Source: JARROD01 sp037384225 (lineage in GTDB: Bacteria; Pseudomonadota; Gammaproteobacteria; Pseudomonadales; Cellvibrionaceae). From it: DNA of 18,069 nucleotides. The DNA lies in the NCBI GenBank assembly GCA_037384225.1, contig JARROD010000063.1, forward strand, positions 1 to 18,069, given 5' to 3'. The position numbers were made by a program, and so were the translations under genes. The notes under the pieces are model-generated. The model saw nothing but the letters and a program-made list of their open reading frames with translations. It did not search any database and was not told the origin of the DNA. This document shows, piece after piece, positions 1-7,934 of this stretch (position 1 is the first letter of the stretch; each line of letters opens with the position of its first letter).

Positions 1-56
1 CGTAAAGCTAACTGCACCGCTGATAGCCTAAATTCTTCGGTATAGCTTTGGCTCAT
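1..56 (-). CDS. IS3-family transposase OrfA, N-terminal part (partial)
   Basis: Reading leftward from ATG at 56-54 gives MSQSYTEEFRLSAVQLALR, then the window ends. The pattern 'YTEEF...AVQLAL' is the usual opening of the small helix-turn-helix subunit (OrfA) of IS3-family transposases, which binds the element ends. A good ribosome site, GAGGTG, lies 7 nt before the ATG. Only 18 complete codons are visible, so subgroup and intactness cannot be judged. A -1 frameshift into OrfB would be expected to the left. Confidence 0.72.
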   Translation of the reverse strand, partial: MSQSYTEEFRLSAVQLAL

Positions 57-119
57 TTAAACACCTCGTTTCCGGTAAGATACACGAATTAAGGTGTCCG
101 TTAAAGTATAGCCACTTCA
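1..119 (-). mobile_element. IS3-type insertion sequence, one end (runs off left edge)
   Basis: On the minus strand the element appears to begin at 119 with a terminal TGAAGTGGCTATACTTTAAC, a TG-start as in IS3-family inverted repeats, and leads after 63 nt into a transposase start codon. The outer boundary is placed at 119/120 because the plus-strand reading frame of a RutR-like regulator resumes at 120. The other end, the second inverted repeat and any target duplication lie outside the window, so family membership rests on the OrfA start and on this end alone. Confidence 0.7.
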
Positions 120-303
120 AAAAATGGATGCGGTTGACCCCATGCACTTGTTGTTTTTAATCTGGGGCGCGACTCAGCACTATGCGGATTTTGGTATCCA
201 GGTTCGCGCTGCAATGGGAAAAGATGAACTCACAGATACTGATTTTGATATAATTTCCGAGACCATGACACATATTGTGCTGAAAGGATGTGGTCTTGAA
301 TGA
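120..303 (+). pseudogene. RutR-like TetR-family regulator, 3' remnant cut by the IS
   Basis: From 121 the plus strand reads K-MDAVDPMHLLFLIWGATQ, continuing HYADFGIQVRAAMG and ending at TGA 301-303 (61 codons). This matches the C-terminal end of RutR (YcdC), whose E. coli version has IDPQHLIFMIWASTQHYADF at the same place; this is the ligand-binding and dimer domain of the regulator of pyrimidine use. The DNA-binding N-terminus is missing because the insertion element starts exactly where the frame begins. The ATG at 124 is internal to the family alignment and is not a credible start. The 5' part should lie on the far side of the element. Confidence 0.8.
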
Positions 304-523
304 GAAGTGTGATTTATTATTCAGGGTGCAGTTTATAATTATTGAGTGTTTAGCACACCCTGACATTTGTTTGTTAGCCCCGTGAGTATTTCAAGCACGG
401 GTAAAGGATTAGCATCGCTCGATTATTCAGCAGTATTCTCGAGCAGCGCTTAATCCAATCCCAGCAATAAGTCCGATCCGAATACCTCATATAGAAGTAG
501 CGAAGCGGTCCTGGGCCGAAAAT
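304..523. other. Intergenic stretch without recognisable gene
   Basis: No frame here gives a family I recognise on either strand. The only structure seen is a small inverted repeat, CCCGTG at 379-384 with CACGGG at 396-401, without a following T run. It lies between two gene remnants and is probably decayed sequence. Confidence 0.4.
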
Positions 524-724
524 TTATGCAACGATAGGGTTAACTCTTAGACATAATGTATTGACCTGCTCATCCTCAACAAACATGCAACCCGCTTCTT
601 GCGTTAGCCCGGAAGTAAAATTCAACAATTGCGCAAGCGTAATGTTGTACGGCGGATCGGTATCGGGGCTGGCCCCCCCTGAATGCGGCAACAATGTAGC
701 CGATAGAAACACATCCCTTTCCAT
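524..724 (-). pseudogene. Fragment of a serine hydrolase (beta-lactamase class C-like)
   Basis: The frame contains PYNITLAQLLNFTSGLTQEA followed by GCMFVEDEQVNTLC. 'ITLxQLLxFTSGL' is a hallmark stretch downstream of the SxxK nucleophile motif in class C beta-lactamase-like serine hydrolases, and a Cys-rich 'GC...C' segment after it occurs in one group of these. No SxxK, YxN or HxG motif is present in the 66 codons, and nothing recognisable continues on either side, so this is a remnant of a gene normally about 350-450 aa long. It lies directly behind the stop codon of the large adhesin gene. The family call rests on one motif. Confidence 0.42.
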
Positions 725-731
725 CAGATTT

Positions 732-3700
732 TTATTTTAAGATTTCCTGCCAGTAAATTACTCTATCATGGCCGCGATAAGATCCGAAATCGTAATTTGC
801 GGTAGGTAGCGCAGCCTCAGAATGATTACCGTCCTGATTCCAGTCAAACTGCAACCAGGGATATAGTGTAAGATCTACATTTACCTGAATGTTTCCCATA
901 TTACCCGCACCGGGCGCGCTAAAATAGTGACCGGCATCGCCATTCGCAAAATTCACTGCAGAACCTGCGGTTGACGCGTAGTTACCTGTGGAAGTGCCTG
1001 CGCCTATAGGCACAGTTAGATTTGTCGAACTATCAATGGTTCCGCCTGGATAGCTAATAGCCGACAACGCGATAGCCGTACAACTGTCGTCGATGTTGCT
1101 TATCCAGGCGCTACCCGACCAGTATTCCGTTAAAAAATTTACCGGCAAATTGGCGGTCTCTGGACCAAAAGCATCGTCGAGGCGCAAACGTCCGAAACGC
1201 ACTTCGGTTTGACCGAGTTCAACGGCATCGTTGGCTGCATTGTTGTCACTGTCAAGATCAAAGCTGGCAGCAGAGATGCTGACACCATCTGAATCCATCG
1301 CGGTCACGCCCAGGCTTAGTTGCGAATAAGGTCCGTCAGGAGAACTTTCACGTGCAAGTGTTAGACTGGAGTTCGCTTCGCCACTGCCCGCCGTCCACGT
1401 AATGTTTGTTGTATTGTTTTGCAAACGTGAACTGAGAGGTGTCGGTGCAGCCGCATCAATTGCCGCAAAGTTCACGACTCCTGCACTTCCGCCATCCAGT
1501 TTGGCAAAGGCTCCTTCGTAATTCATGGTTAAGTTGCCGAAGGTATTAAGCGCATTGAGTTGCCATTCAAGATCAAAAGCTTCACCCATGTAGGAATAGT
1601 TCATATTCACCGTGCAGGCTTCGGTCACACTGCCGGATGACGCAGAGAAACTCGCCGGAATAAATCGTCCAATATAGGTGGACCTGCTATTCGCACGGGA
1701 ACTAAAAGTCGCGCCTGCACCGAGATAATTACCGTCCACAAAATTAACAGCGAGTTCAATAACACCGACCTCGGCAAAATGGACGCTACTGGTGGTTCCG
1801 CTGCCTCCGCTAAAGCTGGAAATAACTCTGCCATCGGCGGGTAAGCTCAGGCTGTTTCCCAGCCCCGGATTTACACCACCTGCGGGTGCGACCAAAGAAG
1901 AAGAAAGTACCAGCGCTTCAACGGGATTCTCATTACCGAAACTGCTTAGGGTAGTGTTGTTTAAAAGATTCGTGTTATTCGCGGGGTTCAAATCTCCGTG
2001 TCCATCAGGCAAGCCGTCGTTATTGGCATCATCCGCGGCCGACCAGGCCACCGCGCGTACATCCACATTGAAGTTGCTGCCCGCAGCAACAAAAGGACTC
2101 CCTCCTGCTCCGCTTGCGGCGGGATTGCTGGCAACATTTATTGCAAAACCAAATGGTCTCGCAACGAGATTACTTGTACTGCCATTGATATTTTGATCGG
2201 AAAAGCTGGTACTGCTATCACGCATATTCAATGTATAGGTGCCAACGTCACTTGCCAGTAGAGTGAAATTTGCAAGACCATTCACGAAGGGTAAAGTCAG
2301 ATTTGCACTTACAGGTTCGGTATTTCCCAATACCTCTGTGTCCGTTGCACTCGCATTCGAAATTTGCGGTCCGGTTCCACCGGGATCGGTAACTAATCGT
2401 GAAACCCAGGCTTTAACATCGCTGACATTGTAATTGCTGGCAACACTACAAATACCTGTCGTGGTGTCACGACGATGCATTGCAACCTGAAAATTATGTG
2501 TGCGCCCGGCTATGACATCGTTCGCGAGCACATCTGTAGCAGTAATAACAAACGCATTTTCGCCAAAGGTTAGTGCCGACGATGTGCTGACAACCGAGTT
2601 AGTGGTTTCCGCTATGGTAGTAGTCAGAGTTTCCGCGTGCGTGTTGCTCAGGTTTAAGGTGATACTTCCCTGATCTGCACCCGTCGGTTCAAAAGCATAA
2701 GTGGCTACGCCACTATCGCTTGCCCCCGGTGTTAAGGTGCCGAGTGCATCACTCCCTGTTCCGGTATATGCCCAATCGCCATTACCCGTAGAGGTCGAAA
2801 TATTCAGTGAGCCTGTATAGGTGGTAAGTGTATTGTTCGAGTTGTCCAATGCAGTTATTGTAACCGCTCTCGGGGCACAGGTACTCGCCGAAGCACCGCC
2901 AACATTAATTGAAAAATCATCAATCAGCGGGCTCACGGGGCACACATGTGTTTCAGCCATAATCGCTGCGATTTCAGCCGCTGATAAGCTTTGATTGTAA
3001 ATCTTGGCCTCATCAATATAACCGTTGAAGTTACGTCTGTTAAAATCCAGATCCGTTCCAATCAATATCGGATCGTTGTTCAGGGTTATTGCTTGCGTGT
3101 TATTGTTTGTGGCTGCCGCATTACCATCAATATAAATTACCTGATTGCCACTTTCATAACTGATAACGATGTGATGCCATTGATTTATTGACACCGCACT
3201 GGCAGTAGTCAACTCACGCGGATTTCCACCCCACCACCAATTAACTTGCCCATTACCATTTAAATGGAATTCAAAATTTTCATTCTTCGATACGATAGAC
3301 ATAAGGTCTGCCGTTGCCCAGCTTCGGGGATAAATCCACACAGCGACCGCAAATTCTGAATTTAAATCCAGAATCGAATTACTTCCGGGATCATCAATAC
3401 GTAAATGCCCATCATTTACGCCGTTAAAATTGCCGTAGGCGCAAGTTCCGGGATCACTTGTTAGTGCCGGGCTGGTATTTTCTCGTACGGGATGGTTGCC
3501 GCCGAGAGCAACGCTATAGCCGTGTAAATTATTGCCTGAGGTATCAATAATTTCTCCGGCTGCACCGGACCAGGTGTTTTCGTCCAGGTGCCATTCGGCA
3601 ATCGGCGCTGGTGGCGCGATGGGACCGTTACTACAAAAACCATTGAAGTTGGCATTGGTTATTTGCGCACTATCGTAAGCAACCAGAGTTTCATTGGACA

Positions 3701-4403
3701 AGGTAAGCTGATTCCTTGCAGTGATCGCCCCCGTCACCTGTGCCCGATACGAAACAGTCACATCGTTGCCGCTATAGAAAACGGCTTTTGCTTGCACCGA
3801 GTTGGAGATTGTAATGTCGCCAGAGCTATGCATAAACACATAACGATTCACACCGGTCATATTCAACTGGGACTGAAAGCCAAGAGTAACAGCACCCTGA
3901 ACAAATATTGCTGCAGTGCCCGTAGAAGCCAGTACAAATCGCACGCTATTTCCGGTTTTAAACGCGCCACTGAACGTGTACACACCGGGTTGCAAAGTAA
4001 CAACCGCTTTGCCATTGAGGTTGCCACCACTGTGATTAAAACTGCCATAATTTCCTGGTGCCAAACTCACAGGCTGCTCGTATCCGGCACTTATATTGGC
4101 GCCGCCTGGATAGCCGCCGGAATAAGTACCCGATGGCGCAACAGAACCCGTTGCCGCGCAGTCACCTGTTGTACAGCTATTGGTGGGGCCACCGTTGTCC
4201 CTGAGATCATTGGTGTAAATCAAATTTCCACTCGCCCCGCTGACTTGAGCCATAAAGTCAAACGTAACGCGTCCACCGGCAGCATAGTTCTGTACAGGGC
4301 CGGGAAAAATATTTTGACAAGTTTGCGCATACACCACTCCTGCATTGACTAAAAGCAATGCCAACACAAAGCAGGTTTTACACATTTTACTCATCTTCTT
4401 CAT
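732..4403 (-). CDS. MshQ-like secreted protein with LamG and DUF6701 regions
   Basis: A 1223-aa protein with a signal peptide (hydrophobic residues 12-24, likely cleavage after VYA at 26). Residues ~27-265 are a Gly/Ser/Asn-rich beta region. Residues ~265-490 form a LamG/concanavalin A-like domain, seen in AEWHLDEN, a WHHIVISYESG strand, YIDG and FNGYIDEAKIYN. Residues ~490-1223 resemble the DUF6701 region of MshQ, ending in the typical PWLQFDWNQDGN and FGSYRGHDRVIYWQEI. MshQ is annotated with the MSHA type IV pilus of Vibrio and Shewanella, but no pilus gene is near, so a surface or adhesion role is inference. Start: ATG at 4403 with AGGGAAAG about 9 nt upstream; an ATG three codons later is possible. 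It lies 54 nt behind the S9 peptidase gene, with a 12-bp piece of the dispersed repeat between. Confidence 0.82.
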   Translation of the reverse strand: MKKMSKMCKTCFVLALLLVNAGVVYAQTCQNIFPGPVQNYAAGGRVTFDFMAQVSGASGNLIYTNDLRDNGGPTNSCTTGDCAATGSVAPSGTYSGGYPGGANISAGYEQPVSLAPGNYGSFNHSGGNLNGKAVVTLQPGVYTFSGAFKTGNSVRFVLASTGTAAIFVQGAVTLGFQSQLNMTGVNRYVFMHSSGDITISNSVQAKAVFYSGNDVTVSYRAQVTGAITARNQLTLSNETLVAYDSAQITNANFNGFCSNGPIAPPAPIAEWHLDENTWSGAAGEIIDTSGNNLHGYSVALGGNHPVRENTSPALTSDPGTCAYGNFNGVNDGHLRIDDPGSNSILDLNSEFAVAVWIYPRSWATADLMSIVSKNENFEFHLNGNGQVNWWWGGNPRELTTASAVSINQWHHIVISYESGNQVIYIDGNAAATNNNTQAITLNNDPILIGTDLDFNRRNFNGYIDEAKIYNQSLSAAEIAAIMAETHVCPVSPLIDDFSINVGGASASTCAPRAVTITALDNSNNTLTTYTGSLNISTSTGNGDWAYTGTGSDALGTLTPGASDSGVATYAFEPTGADQGSITLNLSNTHAETLTTTIAETTNSVVSTSSALTFGENAFVITATDVLANDVIAGRTHNFQVAMHRRDTTTGICSVASNYNVSDVKAWVSRLVTDPGGTGPQISNASATDTEVLGNTEPVSANLTLPFVNGLANFTLLASDVGTYTLNMRDSSTSFSDQNINGSTSNLVARPFGFAINVASNPAASGAGGSPFVAAGSNFNVDVRAVAWSAADDANNDGLPDGHGDLNPANNTNLLNNTTLSSFGNENPVEALVLSSSLVAPAGGVNPGLGNSLSLPADGRVISSFSGGSGTTSSVHFAEVGVIELAVNFVDGNYLGAGATFSSRANSRSTYIGRFIPASFSASSGSVTEACTVNMNYSYMGEAFDLEWQLNALNTFGNLTMNYEGAFAKLDGGSAGVVNFAAIDAAAPTPLSSRLQNNTTNITWTAGSGEANSSLTLARESSPDGPYSQLSLGVTAMDSDGVSISAASFDLDSDNNAANDAVELGQTEVRFGRLRLDDAFGPETANLPVNFLTEYWSGSAWISNIDDSCTAIALSAISYPGGTIDSSTNLTVPIGAGTSTGNYASTAGSAVNFANGDAGHYFSAPGAGNMGNIQVNVDLTLYPWLQFDWNQDGNHSEAALPTANYDFGSYRGHDRVIYWQEILK

Positions 4404-4426
4404 TCGATTTTACTTTCCCTGGGGCA

Positions 4427-4438
4427 TATACCCAAAGC
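4427..4438. repeat. Dispersed repeat, partial copy A
   Basis: TATACCCAAAGC, a 12-bp match to the left part of the TATACC...GGTATA element whose full copies are at 7759 and 10575. After position 4438 the similarity stops. It lies in the 54-bp gap upstream of the MshQ-like gene, 23 nt before its start codon. Confidence 0.45.
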
Positions 4439-4457
4439 ATATCCGGGACTACGACTG

Positions 4458-6671
4458 TCAGCGCTTGACACCAAAATGCAAATCGAAAAAATTTCTGATC
4501 ATATTCAATCGATGCATCTGCGTCTGCTTGCCGCGAATACTATGCTTTTTGCCGGGATAATCCATCGCATAAAAGGGGATATTATTTTTCTGTAACAGAC
4601 TGTAAAGCCTGGTGCTGTTTTTAAACAACACGTTATCATCGGCCATGCCATGGTATATCAGCAATGGCCCCTGTAAATTTGTTACGTAGGAAAATACTGA
4701 CGATTTTTCGTAGGCCTCTGCATCCTTTTGCGGATTCCCCATATAACGTTCAGTATAATGTGTATCGTAAAGCGTCCAGTCGGTGGCCGGCGAGCCGGCC
4801 ACACCGGCCTTGAAGTAGTCCGGCGCTTTAAACATGGCCATTAATGTCATATAACCGCCGTAACTATGCCCGTGAATGCCAATCCTCTCTCTGTCCACCC
4901 AGGAAAACTGGCGTAAAAACTTAACACCGGCGACCTGATCGCGGATTTCGATATCGCCCATGGCTTTATAGATAGGATCTTCGAAGGCCTTGCCACGATA
5001 ATTGGAGCCCCGATTGTCCAGGGTAAAAACCGCATAGCCCTGCTGAGCCATGTACTGTGGGAAAAGATTTCCCCAGCGGTTGGTGACAAGCTGCACGCCG
5101 GGCCCGCCGTAAAGATAGACCAACACGGGATATTTGCGGCTGGCATCGAAATCAGCAGGCTTGTAAAGCCGGTAATACAAGGTTGCTTTGTCGTCGGTTT
5201 CAAAAGTGCCAAATTCAGGGGCAATCCAGTCGCTGTGATAAGGATACAGCGGGTGTTTGGCATTGATTTCATTTTTTGACAACCAGGCGACCCTGTCGCC
5301 ATTGGCGCTGTGCAGGCTTAACTGATCAGGGGTTTGCGCGGTTGAAAATTTGTCGATATAAAGCCGATTGTCATCGCCAAAGACAACACTGTGAAAACCG
5401 CTGCGCCGGCTGATTTTTTCAATTTTTCCACCGCCAATAGGTACGCTGTATAAGTGCCTTTCGAGCGGCGTATCCTTGCGCCCGGTAAAATAAATTTTCC
5501 CCAGTTTCTCATCGACCTTTTCAATGTTGTCGACAACCCAGTCTCCCCGGGTCAATTGCCGAATTTCTTTTCCTTTCATGGAATAGAGGTAGAGATGCTT
5601 GAATCCATCGCGTTCCGATGCCCATATTAACTGGGTTTTATTGTTCAAAAAACGGAGTTCATCGTGTAGATTCACCCAGGTATCGCTTTTCTCCTCCAAC
5701 AGTGTTTTCTGCCGCATCGACGGCCAGGATACCGTTTGTAGCTTCAAATGCTGTTGGTCGCGACTCTGCCATTGGAAAGACAATACATTGCTGTCCTTCG
5801 TCCATTTGACGCGGGGGATGTAAATGTCGTTATTTTTCCCCAGGTCGACCCACTTGACCGTGTTATCGGCGAGCTGAACTATCCCGAGTTCGATCAGCAC
5901 ATTGTTATTGCCCGCAAAGGGGTAGCGCTGCTGAATCATCTTGACTTCATCGGCGTAGATCTCACTTCGCGTCACCTGCTCGACCGGCGATTCATCGACT
6001 TTGGTAAACGCCAGTTTCGATTCATCCGGAGCCCACCAGTACCCGGTCATACGATCCATTTCTTCCTGAGCGACAAACTCGGCCATACCCATTTTCACGG
6101 GCCCACCTCCGGCTTTGGTCAATTGCATTTCCCTGTTGTTGTGCAGATTCATTACAAAAAGATTCTGATTGCGGATGTAGGAAATGTAGTTGCCTTTGGG
6201 TGAAAACTGAACATCGGTTTCAAATTCAGGGGTTGCCAATATTTTGCGCGCTTTTTGCTCACCGACTTTCCAGTAATAGACATCGCCGGCCAGTGGAAAC
6301 AAAAGCGCCTTACCGTCACTCGACCACTGGTAGTCGACAATACCTGAGCCTTTCAACCTTTGCCGCTCACGCCTGGCTTTTTCCTCATCGGACAGAATTT
6401 CCCGCCCGGCGTGCAGGTCATCGGAATCAAACAGAATCTGTGTTTTGGCGCTGTCAACATTGTATTCCCAGAGATCCAGCCGTTCATAGTCTGTGTCTTT
6501 ACCTTTCAAAAAGGTAATTCTCTGGCCATCGGGCGATATTTTTAGATTTCTGACGGCCTCCCCGGATAGGGATGGCGAGGAATACAGACGCTCGACGGTA
6601 AGTTTTTCGGCGAAAATAAACTCACTTCCAACGAGTAAAGCCAGTGTTGGCAATAGTATTTTTATATTCAT
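4458..6671 (-). CDS. Dipeptidyl peptidase IV-like S9 family peptidase, exported
   Basis: A 737-aa serine peptidase that should release N-terminal dipeptides from peptides in the periplasm. Signal peptide 1-21 (cleavage after FIFA). Residues ~30-480 are the beta-propeller. The double-Glu motif AQEEMDRMTGYWW (E203, E204), which grips the substrate amino end in DPP IV, is intact. The C-terminal alpha/beta hydrolase has the oxyanion segment YLYGGPG, nucleophile Ser603 in GHSYGGY, Asp678 in HGMADDN and His710 in GKKHS, a full triad in S9B order. Length is normal for the family. Start ATG at 6671 with a weak AGG about 9 nt upstream; repeat copy B lies 22 nt before the start. S9B is well supported; exact substrate preference is not known. 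Confidence 0.92.
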   Translation of the reverse strand: MNIKILLPTLALLVGSEFIFAEKLTVERLYSSPSLSGEAVRNLKISPDGQRITFLKGKDTDYERLDLWEYNVDSAKTQILFDSDDLHAGREILSDEEKARRERQRLKGSGIVDYQWSSDGKALLFPLAGDVYYWKVGEQKARKILATPEFETDVQFSPKGNYISYIRNQNLFVMNLHNNREMQLTKAGGGPVKMGMAEFVAQEEMDRMTGYWWAPDESKLAFTKVDESPVEQVTRSEIYADEVKMIQQRYPFAGNNNVLIELGIVQLADNTVKWVDLGKNNDIYIPRVKWTKDSNVLSFQWQSRDQQHLKLQTVSWPSMRQKTLLEEKSDTWVNLHDELRFLNNKTQLIWASERDGFKHLYLYSMKGKEIRQLTRGDWVVDNIEKVDEKLGKIYFTGRKDTPLERHLYSVPIGGGKIEKISRRSGFHSVVFGDDNRLYIDKFSTAQTPDQLSLHSANGDRVAWLSKNEINAKHPLYPYHSDWIAPEFGTFETDDKATLYYRLYKPADFDASRKYPVLVYLYGGPGVQLVTNRWGNLFPQYMAQQGYAVFTLDNRGSNYRGKAFEDPIYKAMGDIEIRDQVAGVKFLRQFSWVDRERIGIHGHSYGGYMTLMAMFKAPDYFKAGVAGSPATDWTLYDTHYTERYMGNPQKDAEAYEKSSVFSYVTNLQGPLLIYHGMADDNVLFKNSTRLYSLLQKNNIPFYAMDYPGKKHSIRGKQTQMHRLNMIRNFFDLHFGVKR

Positions 6672-6693
6672 GATTTAACCTAACGGTAGGATA

Positions 6694-6720
6694 TATACCC
6701 AAAGCGTTTTAAATTCATAG
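6694..6720. repeat. Dispersed repeat, partial copy B
   Basis: TATACCCAAAGCGTTTTAAA followed by TTCATAG. The first 16 bp match the full copy at 7759 exactly, then two substitutions follow and the right GGTATA arm is lost. It sits 22 nt upstream of the S9 peptidase start. Confidence 0.65.
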
Positions 6721-6777
6721 GCCCGTAGCATAACCTTTTTTGCGATAGACTGCGTAATTTTATTTAATTACCACGTA

Positions 6778-6816
6778 GGCCCTCCAGCCCAGGGGATAGG
6801 ATTGGGCTGGAGGGCC
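6778..6816. other. Perfect 14-bp stem hairpin
   Basis: GGCCCTCCAGCCCA (6778-6791) is exactly complementary to TGGGCTGGAGGGCC (6803-6816) with an 11-nt loop. It lies 83 nt beyond the stop of the aminotransferase gene and about 107 nt before the start of the S9 peptidase gene. It would end or protect the aminotransferase transcript or separate it from the peptidase gene. No T run follows on either strand, so it is not a textbook intrinsic terminator; an RNA-stability or Rho-related role is possible. Confidence 0.6.
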
Positions 6817-6898
6817 GATCTCGACACATGACTGGATTGCGTGAAAAAACGTATTGGTCGAAGCACTACTTGGGTCATCAAGGGACGTGCACAAACTA

Positions 6899-7708
6899 TT
6901 AAACAACCCTCTCCCCAGGCATTTGACGATAATTTTCACTTAAACATGTTAAATTATCATTGGATGCATCAAACTCAATAGCGTCTATTGATTTTATCGG
7001 TGTAATCCCTGTCGATGCATTAGTAGCAAAACCATATTCATAGGCACGGAGTGTATCTGTGGTTATCCTCGCCTCCTTGATGGAATACCCAAACCTTTTC
7101 CCGCAATCTAAAATGATTCGACGGGTAATGCCCGGCAACAACCCTTCAGTTAAGGATGGAGTGATAATTTTCTTTCCCCGCCCCAAAAAAATGTTCCATG
7201 TTGCACCTTCGGTTATTAATTTGTTTTGCATCATGATCGCATCGTCATAGCCTTTTTGGTGCGCAATAGCTCTGGCTTTAAGGTTGGATAACATATTAGT
7301 CGTTTTCTGAAACGGGTGAATGCGGGCTGAATCGACGCTTAAAAGTCGCAGCGCTTTTACGCCTACTGAATGCTGTTCCCGCCCCGTAACCATGATATTT
7401 ATTGCATCTACCTTTTCAGGTGTTGCTATTGAAAACCCATCGGGAAACAGAGTGACACGAACAACAATATTCCCGCTACGCGCTTTAGATTCCAGAAACG
7501 TCTTAATATTTTCTCTAATATCGCTTTCGTTTGGAGACAGGCCAAACAGTGCCTTAGAATCGTTAAGCAGCCGTTCGATATGGTGTTTGAATCCTTTAAC
7601 CGCCCCCTGGTCAACCACCAAAGAGGTAAAACAACCGTAACCGTACAGAGCTAATGACAAGACTGTATCATTAGCCTCCGTTTTTTTATTATTCAGTATA
7701 ACGCTCAC
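6899..7708 (-). CDS. Class IV PLP-dependent aminotransferase family protein
   Basis: A 269-aa fold-type IV PLP enzyme of the group with branched-chain aminotransferase, D-amino acid aminotransferase and aminodeoxychorismate lyase (PabC). Visible: YGYGCFTSL at 22-30 (equivalent of the GDGVFE start motif), the probable PLP lysine K135 in FQKTTNMLSNLKAR, ITEG with E167 (contacts the PLP ring nitrogen) and LLPGITR at 190-196 (phosphate binding). Start is GTG at 7708 with GGGA about 11 nt upstream; no better in-frame start is near. Length fits the family. The neighbours do not show whether it makes folate precursor, transfers amino groups or acts on D-amino acids. It is separated from the DUF35 gene by 226 bp with repeats, so it is probably its own transcription unit. 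Confidence 0.85.
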   Translation of the reverse strand: MSVILNNKKTEANDTVLSLALYGYGCFTSLVVDQGAVKGFKHHIERLLNDSKALFGLSPNESDIRENIKTFLESKARSGNIVVRVTLFPDGFSIATPEKVDAINIMVTGREQHSVGVKALRLLSVDSARIHPFQKTTNMLSNLKARAIAHQKGYDDAIMMQNKLITEGATWNIFLGRGKKIITPSLTEGLLPGITRRIILDCGKRFGYSIKEARITTDTLRAYEYGFATNASTGITPIKSIDAIEFDASNDNLTCLSENYRQMPGERVV

Positions 7709-7732
7709 TTTTTGGCTATCCCGTTAAGATTC

Positions 7733-7756
7733 ACTATTCCCCATACTATTCCCCAT
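7733..7756. repeat. 12-bp tandem duplication
   Basis: ACTATTCCCCAT occurs twice head to tail (7733-7744, 7745-7756), and a third partial unit ACTATACCC runs into repeat copy C. It lies between the aminotransferase start and copy C. If one unit is removed, copy C would stand 38 nt from the start codon, closer to the spacing seen for copies A and B. Confidence 0.8.
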
Positions 7757-7758
7757 AC

Positions 7759-7788
7759 TATACCCAAAGCGTTTGAGATTCAGGTATA
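7759..7788. repeat. Dispersed repeat, full copy C
   Basis: TATACCCAAAGCGTTTGAG ... GGTATA, 30 bp, with inverted ends TATACC/GGTATA and a partly palindromic core around AAAGCGTTT. It differs from copy D (10575-10604) at two positions only. It lies in the non-coding gap between the DUF35 stop and the aminotransferase start and overlaps the right-hand inverted repeat at 7785-7824. Confidence 0.8.
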
Positions 7789-7824
7789 TTCCCAGCCAAC
7801 GCTGGAAGACTGTGCGGGAATATA
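7785..7824. other. Nested inverted repeat next to copy C
   Basis: TATATTCCC (7785-7793) is complementary to GGGAATATA (7816-7824). Inside it CCAGC (7792-7796) pairs with GCTGG (7801-7805) over a CAAC loop; the two pairings overlap by two bases and would compete. The left arm shares its TATA with the right end of repeat copy C. Function unknown; it could fold in the RNA behind the DUF35 gene or be part of a larger mobile repeat. Confidence 0.5.
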
Positions 7825-7934
7825 AACCAACTTAAGGATTTGAGGAAGACGCAACCTTATCCGGGACGACTCAAGCCTGGTCAGGAATCGTGCCCAGATA
7901 CAGAAACCTGTCTTTATCCCATCGTTGCATAAAT

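Noticed and set aside
379..401. CCCGTG/CACGGG hairpin as a terminator
   Set aside because: Six-base stem, 11-nt loop, no T run on either strand.
3588..4352. 254-codon open frame on plus opposite the MshQ-like gene
   Set aside because: Antisense to a well-supported secreted protein; composition is low-complexity and no family is recognisable.
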